Part shown: positions 37,901 to 47,900 of the stretch, one piece after another
Numbering within the stretch: the first letter of the stretch is position 1
Layout: each line of letters begins with the position of its first letter
Assembly (NCBI RefSeq): GCF_001854475.1
Contig: NZ_MNAN01000026.1
Coordinates: forward strand, 1 to 64,000
Origin: Pseudoalteromonas byunsanensis
GTDB lineage: Bacteria > Pseudomonadota > Gammaproteobacteria > Enterobacterales > Alteromonadaceae
Direction of reading: 5' to 3'
Length of the DNA: 64,000 bases
Position numbers and translations under genes: made by a program
The notes under the pieces: generated by a model
The model's input: the letters and a program-made list of their open reading frames with translations, nothing else
The model's database searches: none
What the model was told of the DNA's origin: nothing

Positions 37901-38950
37901 GCGAGTCAAGTTCTGGTTAATGGAGGTGAGCTTTGGAACATGTATGGTCCAACTGAAACTACGATTTGGTCGGCGCTCAGTCACATTACCGATGAACAGC
38001 AAATCAGCATTGGTGATGGTATCGCAAACACCAGTCTTTTGGTAATGGATGAGCAAGCACAGAGCCTCGCTTTACCTTTGCCTGTAGGGGTTTGGGGGGA
38101 GCTATGGATTGGTGGTGCAGGAGTTGCCAAAGGCTATCTTAATAGAGAGGCACTAACCGACGAACGTTTTGTCAATCACGAGTTTACTTCACAGTTGCAA
38201 CAACGAGTCTATAAAACTGGTGATAGAGCAAGGCGTTTGGCAGACGGTCGTATTGAGCTGCAAGGGCGGCTCGACCAACAGGTCAAACTAAACGGCCATC
38301 GTATCGAGTTAGGTGAAATTGAATACCATATTTCACAGATAGTGGGGTGTTCTTACGTCAAGGTACTGATCATATCTCAAAGCAATGGTCATAACGCGCT
38401 ATGTGCATATTGTTTAGACTTTGAGCAGCGCTACTCCCATTGGACATTACCAATGTTACGCCAACAGCTAGCACAGTACTTACCAAGTTACATGTTACCT
38501 GATCACCTTTGCTGGCTAGAGCATTGGCCTACAACGGCTAATGGTAAGTTAGATACCAAGGCATTACCAGATTTGAAACCTCAACAGCCGCGGGATTGTG
38601 AGATGCGATTGCCACAAACGCCAAGCGAAGAGACGCTATTACAATGCTATTTACTCATTTTGCAGTGTGAAAAGTTCAGTACTACGCAAAGCTTTTTTGA
38701 TGGTGGCGGTAACTCCGTTCTGGCAATGCAATTAGTATCTAGCATCAATACTGCATTTGGGGTTCGCATAACTGTTGCGGATGTATTCGATTACCCAAGT
38801 GTATTTCAACTGGCCCAGCGTATCGACGACTTGTTTACAGCTAAAGCAGCATGTGCGGCGCCTGATGTAAAGCAAGTTAGCAATGTGGTCAGTGGCCGTG
38901 ATATCAGTGGTGTGTTAGCAGATCAATCCATGACGGAGATGGACTTGTAA
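28922..38950 (+). CDS. Hybrid PKS-NRPS synthetase 1: beta-amino fatty acid starter and Gly module
   Basis: The 3342-aa protein reads, in order: fatty-acyl-AMP ligase (about 1-580; TSGSTGNPKG near 166), ACP (Ser645), ketosynthase (about 730-1160; Cys892 in DTACSSSL, plus HGTGTELGDP and NIGHLESGAG), acyltransferase (about 1245-1560; Ser1336 in GHSVGEYAA; RAFHS implies malonyl), ACP (Ser1649), a Gln/Ser-rich linker, class III aminotransferase (about 1855-2260; PLP Lys2096), condensation domain (HHVLFDG near 2398), adenylation domain (about 2720-3200; code DILQLGMIWK, glycine) and PCP (Ser3265). The route: a fatty acid is activated and loaded, extended once with malonate, the beta-keto group is aminated, and the beta-amino acyl chain is joined to Gly. 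This resembles mycosubtilin/iturin synthetase but has AT in cis. No KR, DH or MT domain is seen. The C-terminus ends TEMDL, a probable docking tail. The next gene begins 2 bp after the stop. Confidence 0.92.
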   Translation: MNTNIVASLVSLAKTRGDDIAYQYFFEDEQPSKPLTYAQLDQNAREIASQLKVHFKKGDRALLLYNSGFEFVEAFFACLYAGVVAVPAYPPKKNQNIDRLRSIIVDAGAAGALTTARINDIARPLFESEPSLTALPIYTTDERGGNLLEPLSWQDIDVESSDLAFLQYTSGSTGNPKGVMVDHANIIDNEEMMKQAFGHDQSTAIVSWLPHFHDMGLIFGIMHPIYIGAPAALMNPTYFLQKPLRWLKLLSETKALTSSAPNFAYDLCVDTVKDDELEALDLSNWRCALNGAEPVRASTLERFYQKFKRCGLTRQSISPCYGMAETTLFATGGRLSQLTKVLKLNAEQMHQGKAVLAAQYQQEQPFYDFDALDNEQSYHAISCGVSWQNHTIAIVNPNSKQRCDEGTIGEIWVKGASVAKGYWQNEQATEETFNAYIAKEHDGPYLRTGDLGFIYQEELYVTGRCKDVLIFRGKNYYPQDIELTVTEAHDALDNNGGAAFSVPTENGDEGLVVVQQVKRTALRKLNAEQVFLRVTQAIIEQHGITPYELVLIKPGRILKTSSGKIQRQENKRHYLSNCFEPVARSRDNQHKQSNTSSVKPTGSSFDKTMRDAVQKILKEVIAFEVDKDAKALDVDATFQSLGIDSMKAVRISGELMEIHNIELEATVLYEHPSIAQLTDYLCEFESVQQAFKNTTGRVKSDNIESVKDTGDGVSAPQPRQQLKQVAANHQDNDIAVIGMACRYPQAEDIGAYWQLLVNKVDAISTPSVQRLSLCQQLNENRMGGYLDDIDCFDPAMFSLSATEAKFIDPQHRILLETTYHTIEAAGYRPEELAGESVGVYVGISQNDYFLLSQQLQSENPYLGTGTALSIAANRLSYTYNFTGPSVVVDTACSSSLVALHQAMQAIRTKEVPLALVSGVNLILSNEVTDACASAQMLSADGHCKTFSQSANGYVRSEGVGSILLKPLAQALADNDPIYGVLKGSAVNQDGRSNGLTAPNGGAQQKVINAALANAGVPGQDIQYVETHGTGTELGDPIEVSALNKTYGAQKTTSQPLLLGSTKANIGHLESGAGIAGLIKALLCLQHKQLPGQRYVEQLNPHIAWDKMPLTVKSELTDWPDIQGKTAMAGVSSFGFGGTNAHVICSEAPLERSVKLELFATNTPYILPLSAKSEASLLKLIDQYAQRISLLSDEQFDALVHTVAHRPFIKGFRGAVHATSRSQLLENLKKGNHQTFKEPATKPEQVFLFTGQGAQYYAMGKALYDTQPVFKEAIEQCDALLADKLEPRLLDVLYADEACELLHQTKWTQVTIFAIEYALCKLWVSLGMIPDKLIGHSVGEYAAACIAGVFSLKDAIKLIAARAVLMEQLEATGTMVSARCAESLAQELIEPFTAEAAISAYHGESGVVFSGGDEAIKHICEQLTQRTIKYKALNTARAFHSPLMQPMLAEFKAVAETIEYGLPCYEFISSVSGQPEQEALCQPDYWVDQITKPVRFAQTLTHLASLDYFCVVEMGPKPVLSTIVQENLPRANCEFIAVLHPKGDGFERYAAAIARAFELGIEVNWPAIYPSSDIQRQPLPNYPFAKSRFWVVGDASNLDSIETDVQPQGSDQSRHEAISGFVLNTLSSLLSIAASDIEVRQPLLEMGVDSLMIMQAVRTYEKEFALEFSVRQFYEELSTVERLVDYIERHSNYQTAPVTLPSPTDITEQPKHSAIVSSNNAVHAVNEQVLTAICKEQLQAAASVTTEQARLSVDAVSARQLQMLQGLVVKQQPSSAVQSANLSVVQSRVSRIASTELAQKASVLPGFQSKQLSTQQGNEQSKRYQAQLAKSYCDKTLSSKELVAENRAHLADCRASAGFRLSSKEMLYPVFAKRCEGARIWDIDDNEYIDITMDFGVNLFGHKPEFITQALYEQIDSGLQLGLASPLACDVAQLITELTGLERVTFCNSGTEAVMTAVRLARTHSKRDKIVQFNGAYHGHYDGTLAHPTPTGDDVEPMCSGVRHGAIADNLVLDYGCDQALETIRAQADSIAAVLVEPVQSRHPELQPWEFLHQLRALTKELGIALIFDEMITGFRAHPGGVQALLGIQADMATYGKIVGGGMPIGVVAGSAQYLDCIDGGVWQYGDQSYPQVDTTFFAGTFCKHPLAMASAKAVLKEIKKRGEQCQEQISAKTTYLKQTLNAFFESHKIPISVESFASLFRFRFNQNLDVFFYEMLNRGVFIWEGRNCFLSDAHSDADVEAIIQAVIDSVLALQQAGYFGPVVADIATQVEQFALTQAQQQLLALALRSEEGAKAYHLQATVKLQGALDKERLQDAVEKVCRSIPMLNYGLNTDKLCHQKLLDVVLPLEVIELESGDTIQNQLQILRYRPFNYELNSLCRFVLIVIDEDTHYLSIVAHHVLFDGIAMAQLLESVAQFYCQRSTETAQQFVHFCDYVNALDSYRASPRFTVDEQYWLNQLAGCASVSLPKSATSNKAVSYEVDSLKYEIDSNAISNLTTLAQQQGCGQFATLLAIYMLWLHKLSRETVIAVAIPVSDRQLLAQSYDSAVLDQGLVGYCTNILPITVNVGACQDVAMLVKAVQTQLLDAFEHQHYPYSALTQQEVNLPATLFNLDKVQSLPDFAGLTTEDTNSSAQYGQFEFSCNLVCIEQQWSLQVEFNKGKFGRDMVEHHVQSLMLLLGELQSSDALSSRACSLLGKQQYHSVLLAPLQKGQHEQPINATVVSDFDEAVKRYPEHIALQSEQLSLSYQELDERVSQMARYLADKGVCEGQLIAIALPRRNELLITLLAVMRLGAAYLPLDLAYPESRIKDILDDANVAMLICDSQSEDSGIALQSGYTIVDIDNDQQEIAAQSSTTCSVEITSEHSAYVIYTSGSTGRPKGVEISHGGLGNFLRAMQVEPGISVDDKLLAITTIAFDIAMLELFLPLTVGATTVIANEQVCSDPHAIAALIKSADISIMQATPTLWRLLLNTQPSCVNGLKVLCGGEPLDQVLASQVLVNGGELWNMYGPTETTIWSALSHITDEQQISIGDGIANTSLLVMDEQAQSLALPLPVGVWGELWIGGAGVAKGYLNREALTDERFVNHEFTSQLQQRVYKTGDRARRLADGRIELQGRLDQQVKLNGHRIELGEIEYHISQIVGCSYVKVLIISQSNGHNALCAYCLDFEQRYSHWTLPMLRQQLAQYLPSYMLPDHLCWLEHWPTTANGKLDTKALPDLKPQQPRDCEMRLPQTPSEETLLQCYLLILQCEKFSTTQSFFDGGGNSVLAMQLVSSINTAFGVRITVADVFDYPSVFQLAQRIDDLFTAKAACAAPDVKQVSNVVSGRDISGVLADQSMTEMDL

Positions 38951-38952
38951 TT

Positions 38953-41900
38953 ATGGATAATTCAGTAATTCAAAATTTGTTGGCCGAGTTAGACGGCCTA
39001 GGCATCTATGTTTATCTGCAAGATGGTAAGCTAAAGCTCAGAACCAAATTAGCTAGTGTTCCTAGTGAACAACTAGCGCGCATTAAGGCACAAAAGGACC
39101 AATTGATAGCTTACATGCAGCAGCACAACAAGAAGCAAGGAAGGCTTTCTTGTGCACAGCAGCGGATTTGGTTTATTTCGCAATATGAGGAGCAATCCAA
39201 CGCCTACAATATGGCAGGGGTAGTGAAACTGTCTGAACCTGTGGCTGTGCATCAGGTGCAACGAGCTATAGATAACTTGCTAAAGCGCCACGAAGTACTT
39301 AGGTCTAATTTCATGTTTGATGACCAAGGCGCTATTCAGCGTGTCAACGAGCTTCCTGTGTTTACTTTACAAACGCAGCACATCATCAAAAGCGAAACTA
39401 AACCTGACATTATTAAGCGCCTAGACAAAGAGCTCAAGTATTGCTTTGACCTTGAACATGACTTGTTGCTTCGCGCCACATTGTTTGTGGATGAAAGCGC
39501 TCAGCAAGGTCAGTGGCTGTATGTTGCGATGCATCATATCGTTGCTGACGGTTGGTCTGTTGGCCTGTTTATTCAAGCTCTACTCAATGAGCTCAAAGAA
39601 CAAAGCGAGGAGATAAATACTAACCCGTTACAATATTTGGATTATGTACATTGGGAGCAGCAATACCAAGCTAGCGATGAGTATCAAAATCAACTGAACT
39701 ATTGGTGTGAACAGTTAACAGATATTGATTTTTTTGAACTACCTACCAGTTATCCGCGCACTGCCAGCAAGAGTTATCATGGCAGTACACATCACTTTAA
39801 CATTGATAAACAGCGCCTAGAGGCCTTTAACAAACAATGTAACGCACTTGAAGTCACTCAATTCGTGGGTTTGCTCAGTGTATTTTATGCTCTGTTGCAT
39901 CGCTACAGTCAAAAGCTGGATATTACTTTGGGTGTGCCAGTGCTTAATCGCTCGATGGCTGAATTTGAGTCGATGATCGGGTGTTTTATAAATACTCTTC
40001 CTTTGCGGGTCAAGTGCGATGAGTCAGCAACATTCCTCACCCTGACGAATCAGGTTAAAGAGACGGTCAAACATGGTTTGGCGAACCAAAATGTGGCCGT
40101 TGAAGATATAATTCGCTCGCTTGATTTGGCCAAATCAAGTGCTCACTCGGCGTTATTTCAGGTGCTGTTTAATTACAATGGCGTTGCGCTTGATACACTG
40201 TCATGTGGAGATTTGTCTGCACAATTGTTCCCTGTTGACAACCACAGTGCCAAGTTCGATTTAACGTTGAATATTTCGCAAACGGAGTCAGGTTTAGCTG
40301 CAAACATTGATTATTGTGACAGCCTATTTGATGCGCAGTTGATTAATGATCTAAGCGATGATTTTGTAGCATTAGTTACAGCTTTTCATGAACAAACTGA
40401 CGGGCAAATAACCCAGCTCCAACTGCCAAGCTTAAGTAGGGTAACTCAACTATTAGATAACCACAGACAAACCGGCTGTTATTCTGCTTTGGAAGCTATT
40501 TTGGCTCATGCTCAAAGCCAGCCAGAAAAGATAGCGTTACTCGAAGAAGGTACCACACCTCAACAGTTAAGCTTCGCAGAGCTTGATAGACAAAGTGCCC
40601 AAGTCGCATACTCGATTGGCATACAAAGCCAGTTTGCCGGTAACGGTCCTATTGCGCTTTTGGTGCCTCGTACAATCAACAGTGTTGTGGCTATGCTTGC
40701 TGTGTTGCGCTCAGGTCATGCTTATTTGCCGATTGAGCACGGCACACCCGTTAGTCGCATCATTGAAATGCTACAACAGGCACAGTGTAATAACCTGATA
40801 GTGATTGATGGTTTGTCGCTTTGTGATGCTGACTTAGCGGCTTTAAATAATGCGCAAATTAACAATCATCGATTTGGCCAACTGTGTGAAGGTGATATAG
40901 CTTCAAGCGAAGTTGTGCACGTTGATAAAAGCGATTGTGCTTATGTAATGTTTACCTCAGGTTCAACTGGGACACCCAAAGGGGTAATGATCTCTCACCA
41001 CGCACTGAATAGTTACGTAGCTGGGGTGAGTGAGGTTTTGGATTTGTCATCACAGACGCGTTCAGCGGTTGTGACTGGCTTGGCGACCGATTTGTGCTTA
41101 ACGGGGTTGTATCCAGTGTTAGCGCATGGGGGCTGTGTCGCTCTAATTGCACCAAACAGCGAATACCCTGAACCAAAACAAATCGTTTCAGAGCTTTGCC
41201 TTAGTAAAGCAAACTTTATTAAAATCACACCGTCTTTTGCCAATGAGCTATTGCCACAGATAGCTGAATTGGAGCATAAACCAACTATTGAACAATGGGT
41301 GCTCGGAGGCGAGGCGCTCACCGATAAACTTGTTACTCAAATAAAGAGTAATTTTCCAAAGGCTTGCATCGTCAACCATTACGGCCCTACGGAAACCTGC
41401 GTAGGCGTAACATGCAATAAGCTTATGTCTTCAAGCACCCCGAATTGGGGCAGCTTCAGCATAGGTAAGCCGCTTTGCCATGTAGAAGTCAAAATTCTTA
41501 ATGACAGGCAGCAGTGCGTGCCTGTTGGTATGCCTGGAGAGCTGTATATTGGTGGTCAAAGTGTAGCTTTAGGCTATATAAATGCACCGCAATTGAGCGA
41601 GAAGTCCTTCATAACTTTAGAAAATAATAAGAGATTCTATCGTAGTGGCGATCGTGTCAGATTGAATCAAATGGGTGAGATTGAGTACCTTGGCAGGTTA
41701 GATAATCAGCCCAAAGTACGTGGCTATCGAGTTGACTTGACGGATATAGAAGCCAAGCTTAACGCATTACCTGAGGTTAAAGCCGCTGCGGTGGTTTGCC
41801 AATCAAATAACGACCAAACAAGCTTGATTGCGCATGTGGTTGCTCAGCACAGTGTGCTCAGTGCCAAACAGCAGCAACACAGTATTAAGTCAGCGCTGAA

Positions 41901-44900
41901 ATTGTACCTGCCAGAGCCTATGATCCCCAACGTGATCGTTGTGCATGAGCAGCTACCTATGCTTGCAAATGGCAAGATAGATCGTAATCAGTTGTTACAA
42001 CATAAAGCTCCATTAGTGCTCGAAGATAGCGAGGCCAATAGCTTTGCTAAAACGCCTTTGCAAAATGAGCTGGTATCATTGTTTAGGCAAATAGTTGGTA
42101 ATGAAAACATAGGAATCCATGATGACTTTTTTGCCATCGGTGGTCATTCGTTGCTAGCGATGCGCTTGTTAAACCAAATACGTGGCAAATTGGGTTGTAT
42201 TTTATCGCTCAAAGAGATTTTTGCTAACCCAACCGTGGCTGAACTGGCGCATATAATTGAACTTCAGAGCCATCAAAATAATTTCCTACCAGAGGCGCTA
42301 GCCCAACACTCATTGTTTGGCGAACATCCAATGTCATTTTCTCAGCAACGCCTGTGGTTTGTTGCTCAGATGCAAGGGCATAGTAGTCAATACAATTTAC
42401 AAGGCGTATTTAAGCTAACGGGTCAGTTGGATATAAATGCGCTAACACAGGCCTTTTCACATGTTGTCCAGCAGCAGAGTATTTTGCGCTTTAACTACCG
42501 AATGGGCCAACAAGGCCAAGCAGTTCAGTATCTTAACGATGAGCATGAATTCAATATTATCCACCATGATCTGAGTATTTACGATGTAAATAAGCAAGCC
42601 AGTGAACAAGAAAAAGCGGTACTGTGTGATTATCAACACAGTTTTGATTTAGAGTCAGATTTGATGCTACGTGTGACTCTACTCAAATTAAGTGAACAGC
42701 AGCATACGCTGATAGTGACCATGCATCACATTGTATCGGATGGTTGGTCTATCGACTTGTTGTGCAGGTATTTATCACAAGCGTATCAAAGTATTCGCAG
42801 TGGTGAGCCAATTTCGCAGGCTCCACAATACAGCTATATTGATTATGTTTATTGGCAGCGTGATCAACAAGCGACGTCAGGTGCACATCGGGACCTTGAT
42901 TACTGGCGAGCGCAACTTTCGAATGCACCTAAAGTGCATGAATTACCAACAGATCGTGACCGCAGTAATAAGGTGATTGAGGGCGGAGCCTTGTATTGTC
43001 AACGCTTACCAAACGCATTGACACAACAGCTCAGAGAGTTTGTAAAAAGCTCTGGCCATACCTTATTTGTGACATTACAAACTGTCTTTGCTATGTGGCT
43101 GAGTCGAGTCTCAAATCAGCACATAGTAGTGATGGGAACACCTGTATCTGGTCGTGCACGCACTGAGTTTGAAAGTATTATTGGTAATTTCATTAACACC
43201 CTTGTGCTTAACAGTGAGTTTGATGCTCATACAACGTTTGAGCAGGCGTTAAGCCGCTCTAAGGTAACGTTGAATGAGGCATTGAAGCACCAGCAGCTTC
43301 CTTTTGACGCCTTGGTTGATGCACTGGCCGGAGAGCGTAATCTTGCGATTCACCCACTGATGCAAATTGTGTTTAGGGTGAACAATCAAGTAAATGAAGC
43401 TCTCGAATTGGATGCTTTGCAAGTTAACATTTACGATACACAAGTGCGCAGTGCCAAGTTAGATTTAGAAGTTAGTGTGATTGATGACGGCAACAGCATG
43501 GTCATGGAGTGGTTATATGACACAGCACTTTGGGACAACAATAGTATTGTTAGCTTTTTTGAGCAATATTGTCATGTGCTCGCTCAGTGTATCGCTAATC
43601 AAACATGTCAGATTAAGCAGCTTGAATTATGTTCGCCGGCAAATCAACAACAGTTGTTAGCTTATGCACAAACTTTAGAGGTTGATTCACAAGAGCAATA
43701 TTGGCATCAGCGTTTTAGTGCTCAAGCGAAAGTACAACCTAACGCAATTGCGGTGCGTGAAGGAGAGTTGACGCTCAGTTATGAGCAGCTTGATAAGCTA
43801 TCCAATCAGCTAGCTCAATGTCTTGTAGAAATGGCGTTTGAGCCACAAAGTCGAATTGGGATTTTATTGCCTTCTTGCGCGCAAATGGTGGTTGCGGTAT
43901 TGGCAATTTTAAAAGCACAACACATTTATGTTCCTTTACATAAAGATATACCTGCAAAAGGCTTAGCAGAGATTGTTGATGACGCCGATATGGTGATGAT
44001 ATTGGCATTCAGTGAAGAAACTGAAAAATTGATCGACAGTGGCACCGACTTTTTACTGTTGGATGATATTTTTGATGATGAGTCAAACTTCAGTGCCTAC
44101 AGTGAGGCAGCGCTAGATACCGGACTCGAAGCTTTAGCAGTCACTGCACAGCAAGACACGCTGTGTTACATCATTTATACCTCAGGCTCAACGGGTAAAC
44201 CAAAGGGCGTGGCGATTACGCATACAAATCTAAATGGCTATTTGCAACATGCCTGTGATCATTATCTCAGCGCAACTTCGTTGCGTGGCTCTGTGATAAG
44301 CACGCCACTGGCCTTTGACGCGACCGTTACTTCACTTATTCCTATGTTAATTTGTGGCGGTGGTGTTGAGTTATTAAAAGAAGGCCCTGAGCAGCTTTCT
44401 TTGCTAGTTTCATCCATATTTAGCTCGCTAGAAAACAAGCTCTTTAAGTTGACACCAGCCCACTTACGTATAGTTTTAGCGTTATCTGCCCGACTAGAGC
44501 CATGTGACAAAGAACACACGTTGGTCATCGGTGGTGAAGCGTTAAGCGCAGATCTACTTTTGGCACTGAGAGCAAAACTTCCTCGTTGCCGCTGGGTGAA
44601 TGAATACGGACCTACAGAGACCACGGTGGGTTCGAGCGTGTATATCATCGACCCTGACAGTAATGTTGAGCACTTGATGAAAGCACAGGATGTGCCGATA
44701 GGCTTGCCAATAGCGCAAGCTGGGATGTTGGTCGTGGATCAATATGATCATATCGCGCCAATTAATGTTGAAGGGGAGCTGCTGATATCTGGTTCAGTAT
44801 TGAGCCCAGGTTACATCAATCGCGAACAGCTCAATAGTGAGAAGTTTGTGGTACTTACGTTGCCTACCAGCAATGGCAGCGTTGTTAAGCAGCGCTTCTA

Positions 44901-47900
44901 CCGCACAGGAGACAAGGTGCGTTGGCAAGCTGATAGTGGCGCAGCTCCTAGTTATTTAAGATATTGTGGCCGACAAGATAATGTCGTTAAGTTGCGTGGC
45001 TATCGAATCGATATCGGCGCGATATGCCATCATTTATTAGCGATACCTGAAATTATTGATTGTGCTGTGACATTAGATGATGTGCAAGGTCAACTGTGTG
45101 CACATTACGTCAGCGCCTCTAACTGCTTAGATAGTGAACAGCGCTACAAACAGCACTTAGCTGAGTTCCTACCTTCTTATATGGTGCCAAGTCAATTTCA
45201 TCGTTTGGATGCGCTGCCTCTCACTAGTAACGCCAAGGTAGATGAAAACGCACTTAAGGAGAGTCTCAAAAGAGCATCTAGCCAAGTTTCTGAACGTATT
45301 GAGCTTACTTCGCTCAGTCCACTGCAGGCGTATTTACTACAGTTATTTAGGGAGATATTAAAGCGTGACGATGTTGGCTTGCATGACAACTTTTTTGAGC
45401 TTGGCGGCCACTCATTACTAGCGATCCGATTGATAAGCCATATTCGTGATGAGAAACAGCTAGACGTCACTTTGGAGCAGTTATTTAAAACGCCCAGTAT
45501 CTCAGCACTGGCTCAGGCGCTTGAGCATAGTGCAAAGATAGCACCTTTGGATGGTATTGTGCAGGTAGGGCGAACACAACGTTTACCGCTGTCTTATGCT
45601 CAGCAGCGTCTTTGGCTGATCGAACAAGTACAACAAGGCTCAATGCAGTACCATATGCCAGCAAGCTTTGAGTTTAATGGTCAATTAGATGTGTCGGCTT
45701 TTGAACAAGCTCTACTTGCGATTATTAAGCGACATGAAGTGTTACGCAGTATCATTTTACCGGGCAGTAGCGGTGAACAGCCAGAGCAATTGGTAAATGA
45801 TCACTTTAGCGTACCTTTGCAAATTGTTGATCTATCATCGCTAGACAAGCAAGGCCAAGAGGAAAGGTGGCACGAGCTAATGACTCAAGCCACGCTGAAG
45901 CCATTTGACTTGTCATCGGACCTACTGATCAGAGTGTTGCTTGTTCGTCTTGGAACACAGCGACATAAAGTGCATTTCAATATGCACCACATTGCCAGCG
46001 ATGGATGGTCGATGGCGATTTTGCTTAAGGAATTTATTGCTTTTTATCGCCACTTTAGCAAAGAATCTGGTTATCAATTGGCCATGCGATATTTGCAATC
46101 GTTACCTGTGCAATATGCAGATTTTGCTCATTGGCAGCGCCAAGATAAGCATCAGCAAAGTATTGCGCAATCACTGAGCTATTGGCAGTCTCATTTACAA
46201 GACTATCCGCCTTTACACCAACTGCCATTAGATTATCCACGGCCAGCTTTACAGCAGCTATCGGGTGATACATTTATACAATATTTATCAATCGAACAGC
46301 TAGAAGCCATTAAGCACCAGTGTACACGTCAAGGTGTGACTTTGTTCATGTGGCTACACAGTGTCTTTTCATTAACGGTTATGCGCTTTAGTCAAACCTC
46401 TGATGTCATGACAGGCTCCCCAGTGGCGGGCAGAGAGCATGCAGAACTTGCCGATTTAATAGGCTTTTTTGTTAATACGTTAGTAATAAGAGCCCGTGCA
46501 GATGAACATATGAGTTTTGTTGAATTTTTAACTCAGCAAAAACAAGTGGTACTTGATGCGTTTAAACATCAAGCTGTTCCGTTTGAGCAGTTGGTTGAGA
46601 CTCTAAACCCAGAGCGGGACTTAGGGCACCAGCCGTTGTTTCAAATTTTGTTTGCGTTACAGAATAACGAAGTCGTCGATTTTAGTTTGCCAGCTCTAGA
46701 TATAGAGCAACTACCAGATGATGGGCATACTATGAAGTTCGATCTGGAGGTGAATGCTATGGAGTCCGCAGCAGGTATTAGCCTTCAGTGGAACTTCGCA
46801 ACATCACTGTTTAAAAAATCTAGTATCAAATTGATGGCAAACGCATTTAACGTGATGATCAATGCCTTGCTTGAGAACCCAGAACGTTCACTAGATGCCA
46901 TCCCTGTGATGAGCGCTGAACAGCAAACAGAGCTGCTACAAGTACATACCCATCAGCGAGCTATCAAAGACAACACAACCCTATTGGCACGTTTTGATGA
47001 TGTGGCAACACGCAGTGGCCATTCGACAGCTGTGATTGCTGCGGATAACACGCAGCTTAGCTATAGTGCGCTGCAGCATCAGGCTAGACAATTAGCAGCC
47101 TATATTAAGGCGCAGGGTGTCAACAAAGGTGACAACATAGCGATTTGTTTGCCTGCTTCAAGTGAGATGGTCGTTGCGATGTTAGCCGTGTGGCAGCTTG
47201 GTTGTACTTACGTACCCATTGACCCTAAATTACCTAGCCAACGCATACAGTTTATATTGCAGGATTGCCAAGCGCGCGCACTAATCGTCGATAAAACCTC
47301 TATTGGCCTTGTTACTCAGACCGAACATCTACTTATCGTTGCGGTAGATGACGCCAAGTGCTGGCAAGAAACACCAACAGTTGATGTGAAGCCGAATATT
47401 AACCCTGACGCGCCAGCTTATGTGATCTACACATCAGGCACAACTGGACAGCCAAAAGGGGTGGCAATCAGTCATAATAATCTGGCGTTGTATTTGGCTC
47501 ATGTTCAAGACAATTACTTAAATGAAGCACTCGCATACTCAATAGTGAGCACACCTTTGGCGTTTGACGCAACCGTAACCTCAATATGGGGGGCATTGTT
47601 ACATGGTCTTAGTATTAAGGTTGTCAAAGATGATGACACTTTGATAGAGACATTGAGCTCAGAGCTATTCTCACAGCCCGCCAAGCTTTTTAAGCTCACA
47701 CCTGCACATCTGCAAGGAATACTCAGTATTTGTGCCGATAAAGAAGCGCTCAGTGAGCATACCGTTGTGGTTGGTGGAGAAGCATTAGCCACCAAGATGC
47801 TAGAACAGTTGGGTCGCAGATTACCTAATGTGTTATGGGTAAACGAATATGGACCAACTGAAACAACGGTTGGGACTTGCGTTTATTTCGCGCGCAAGGA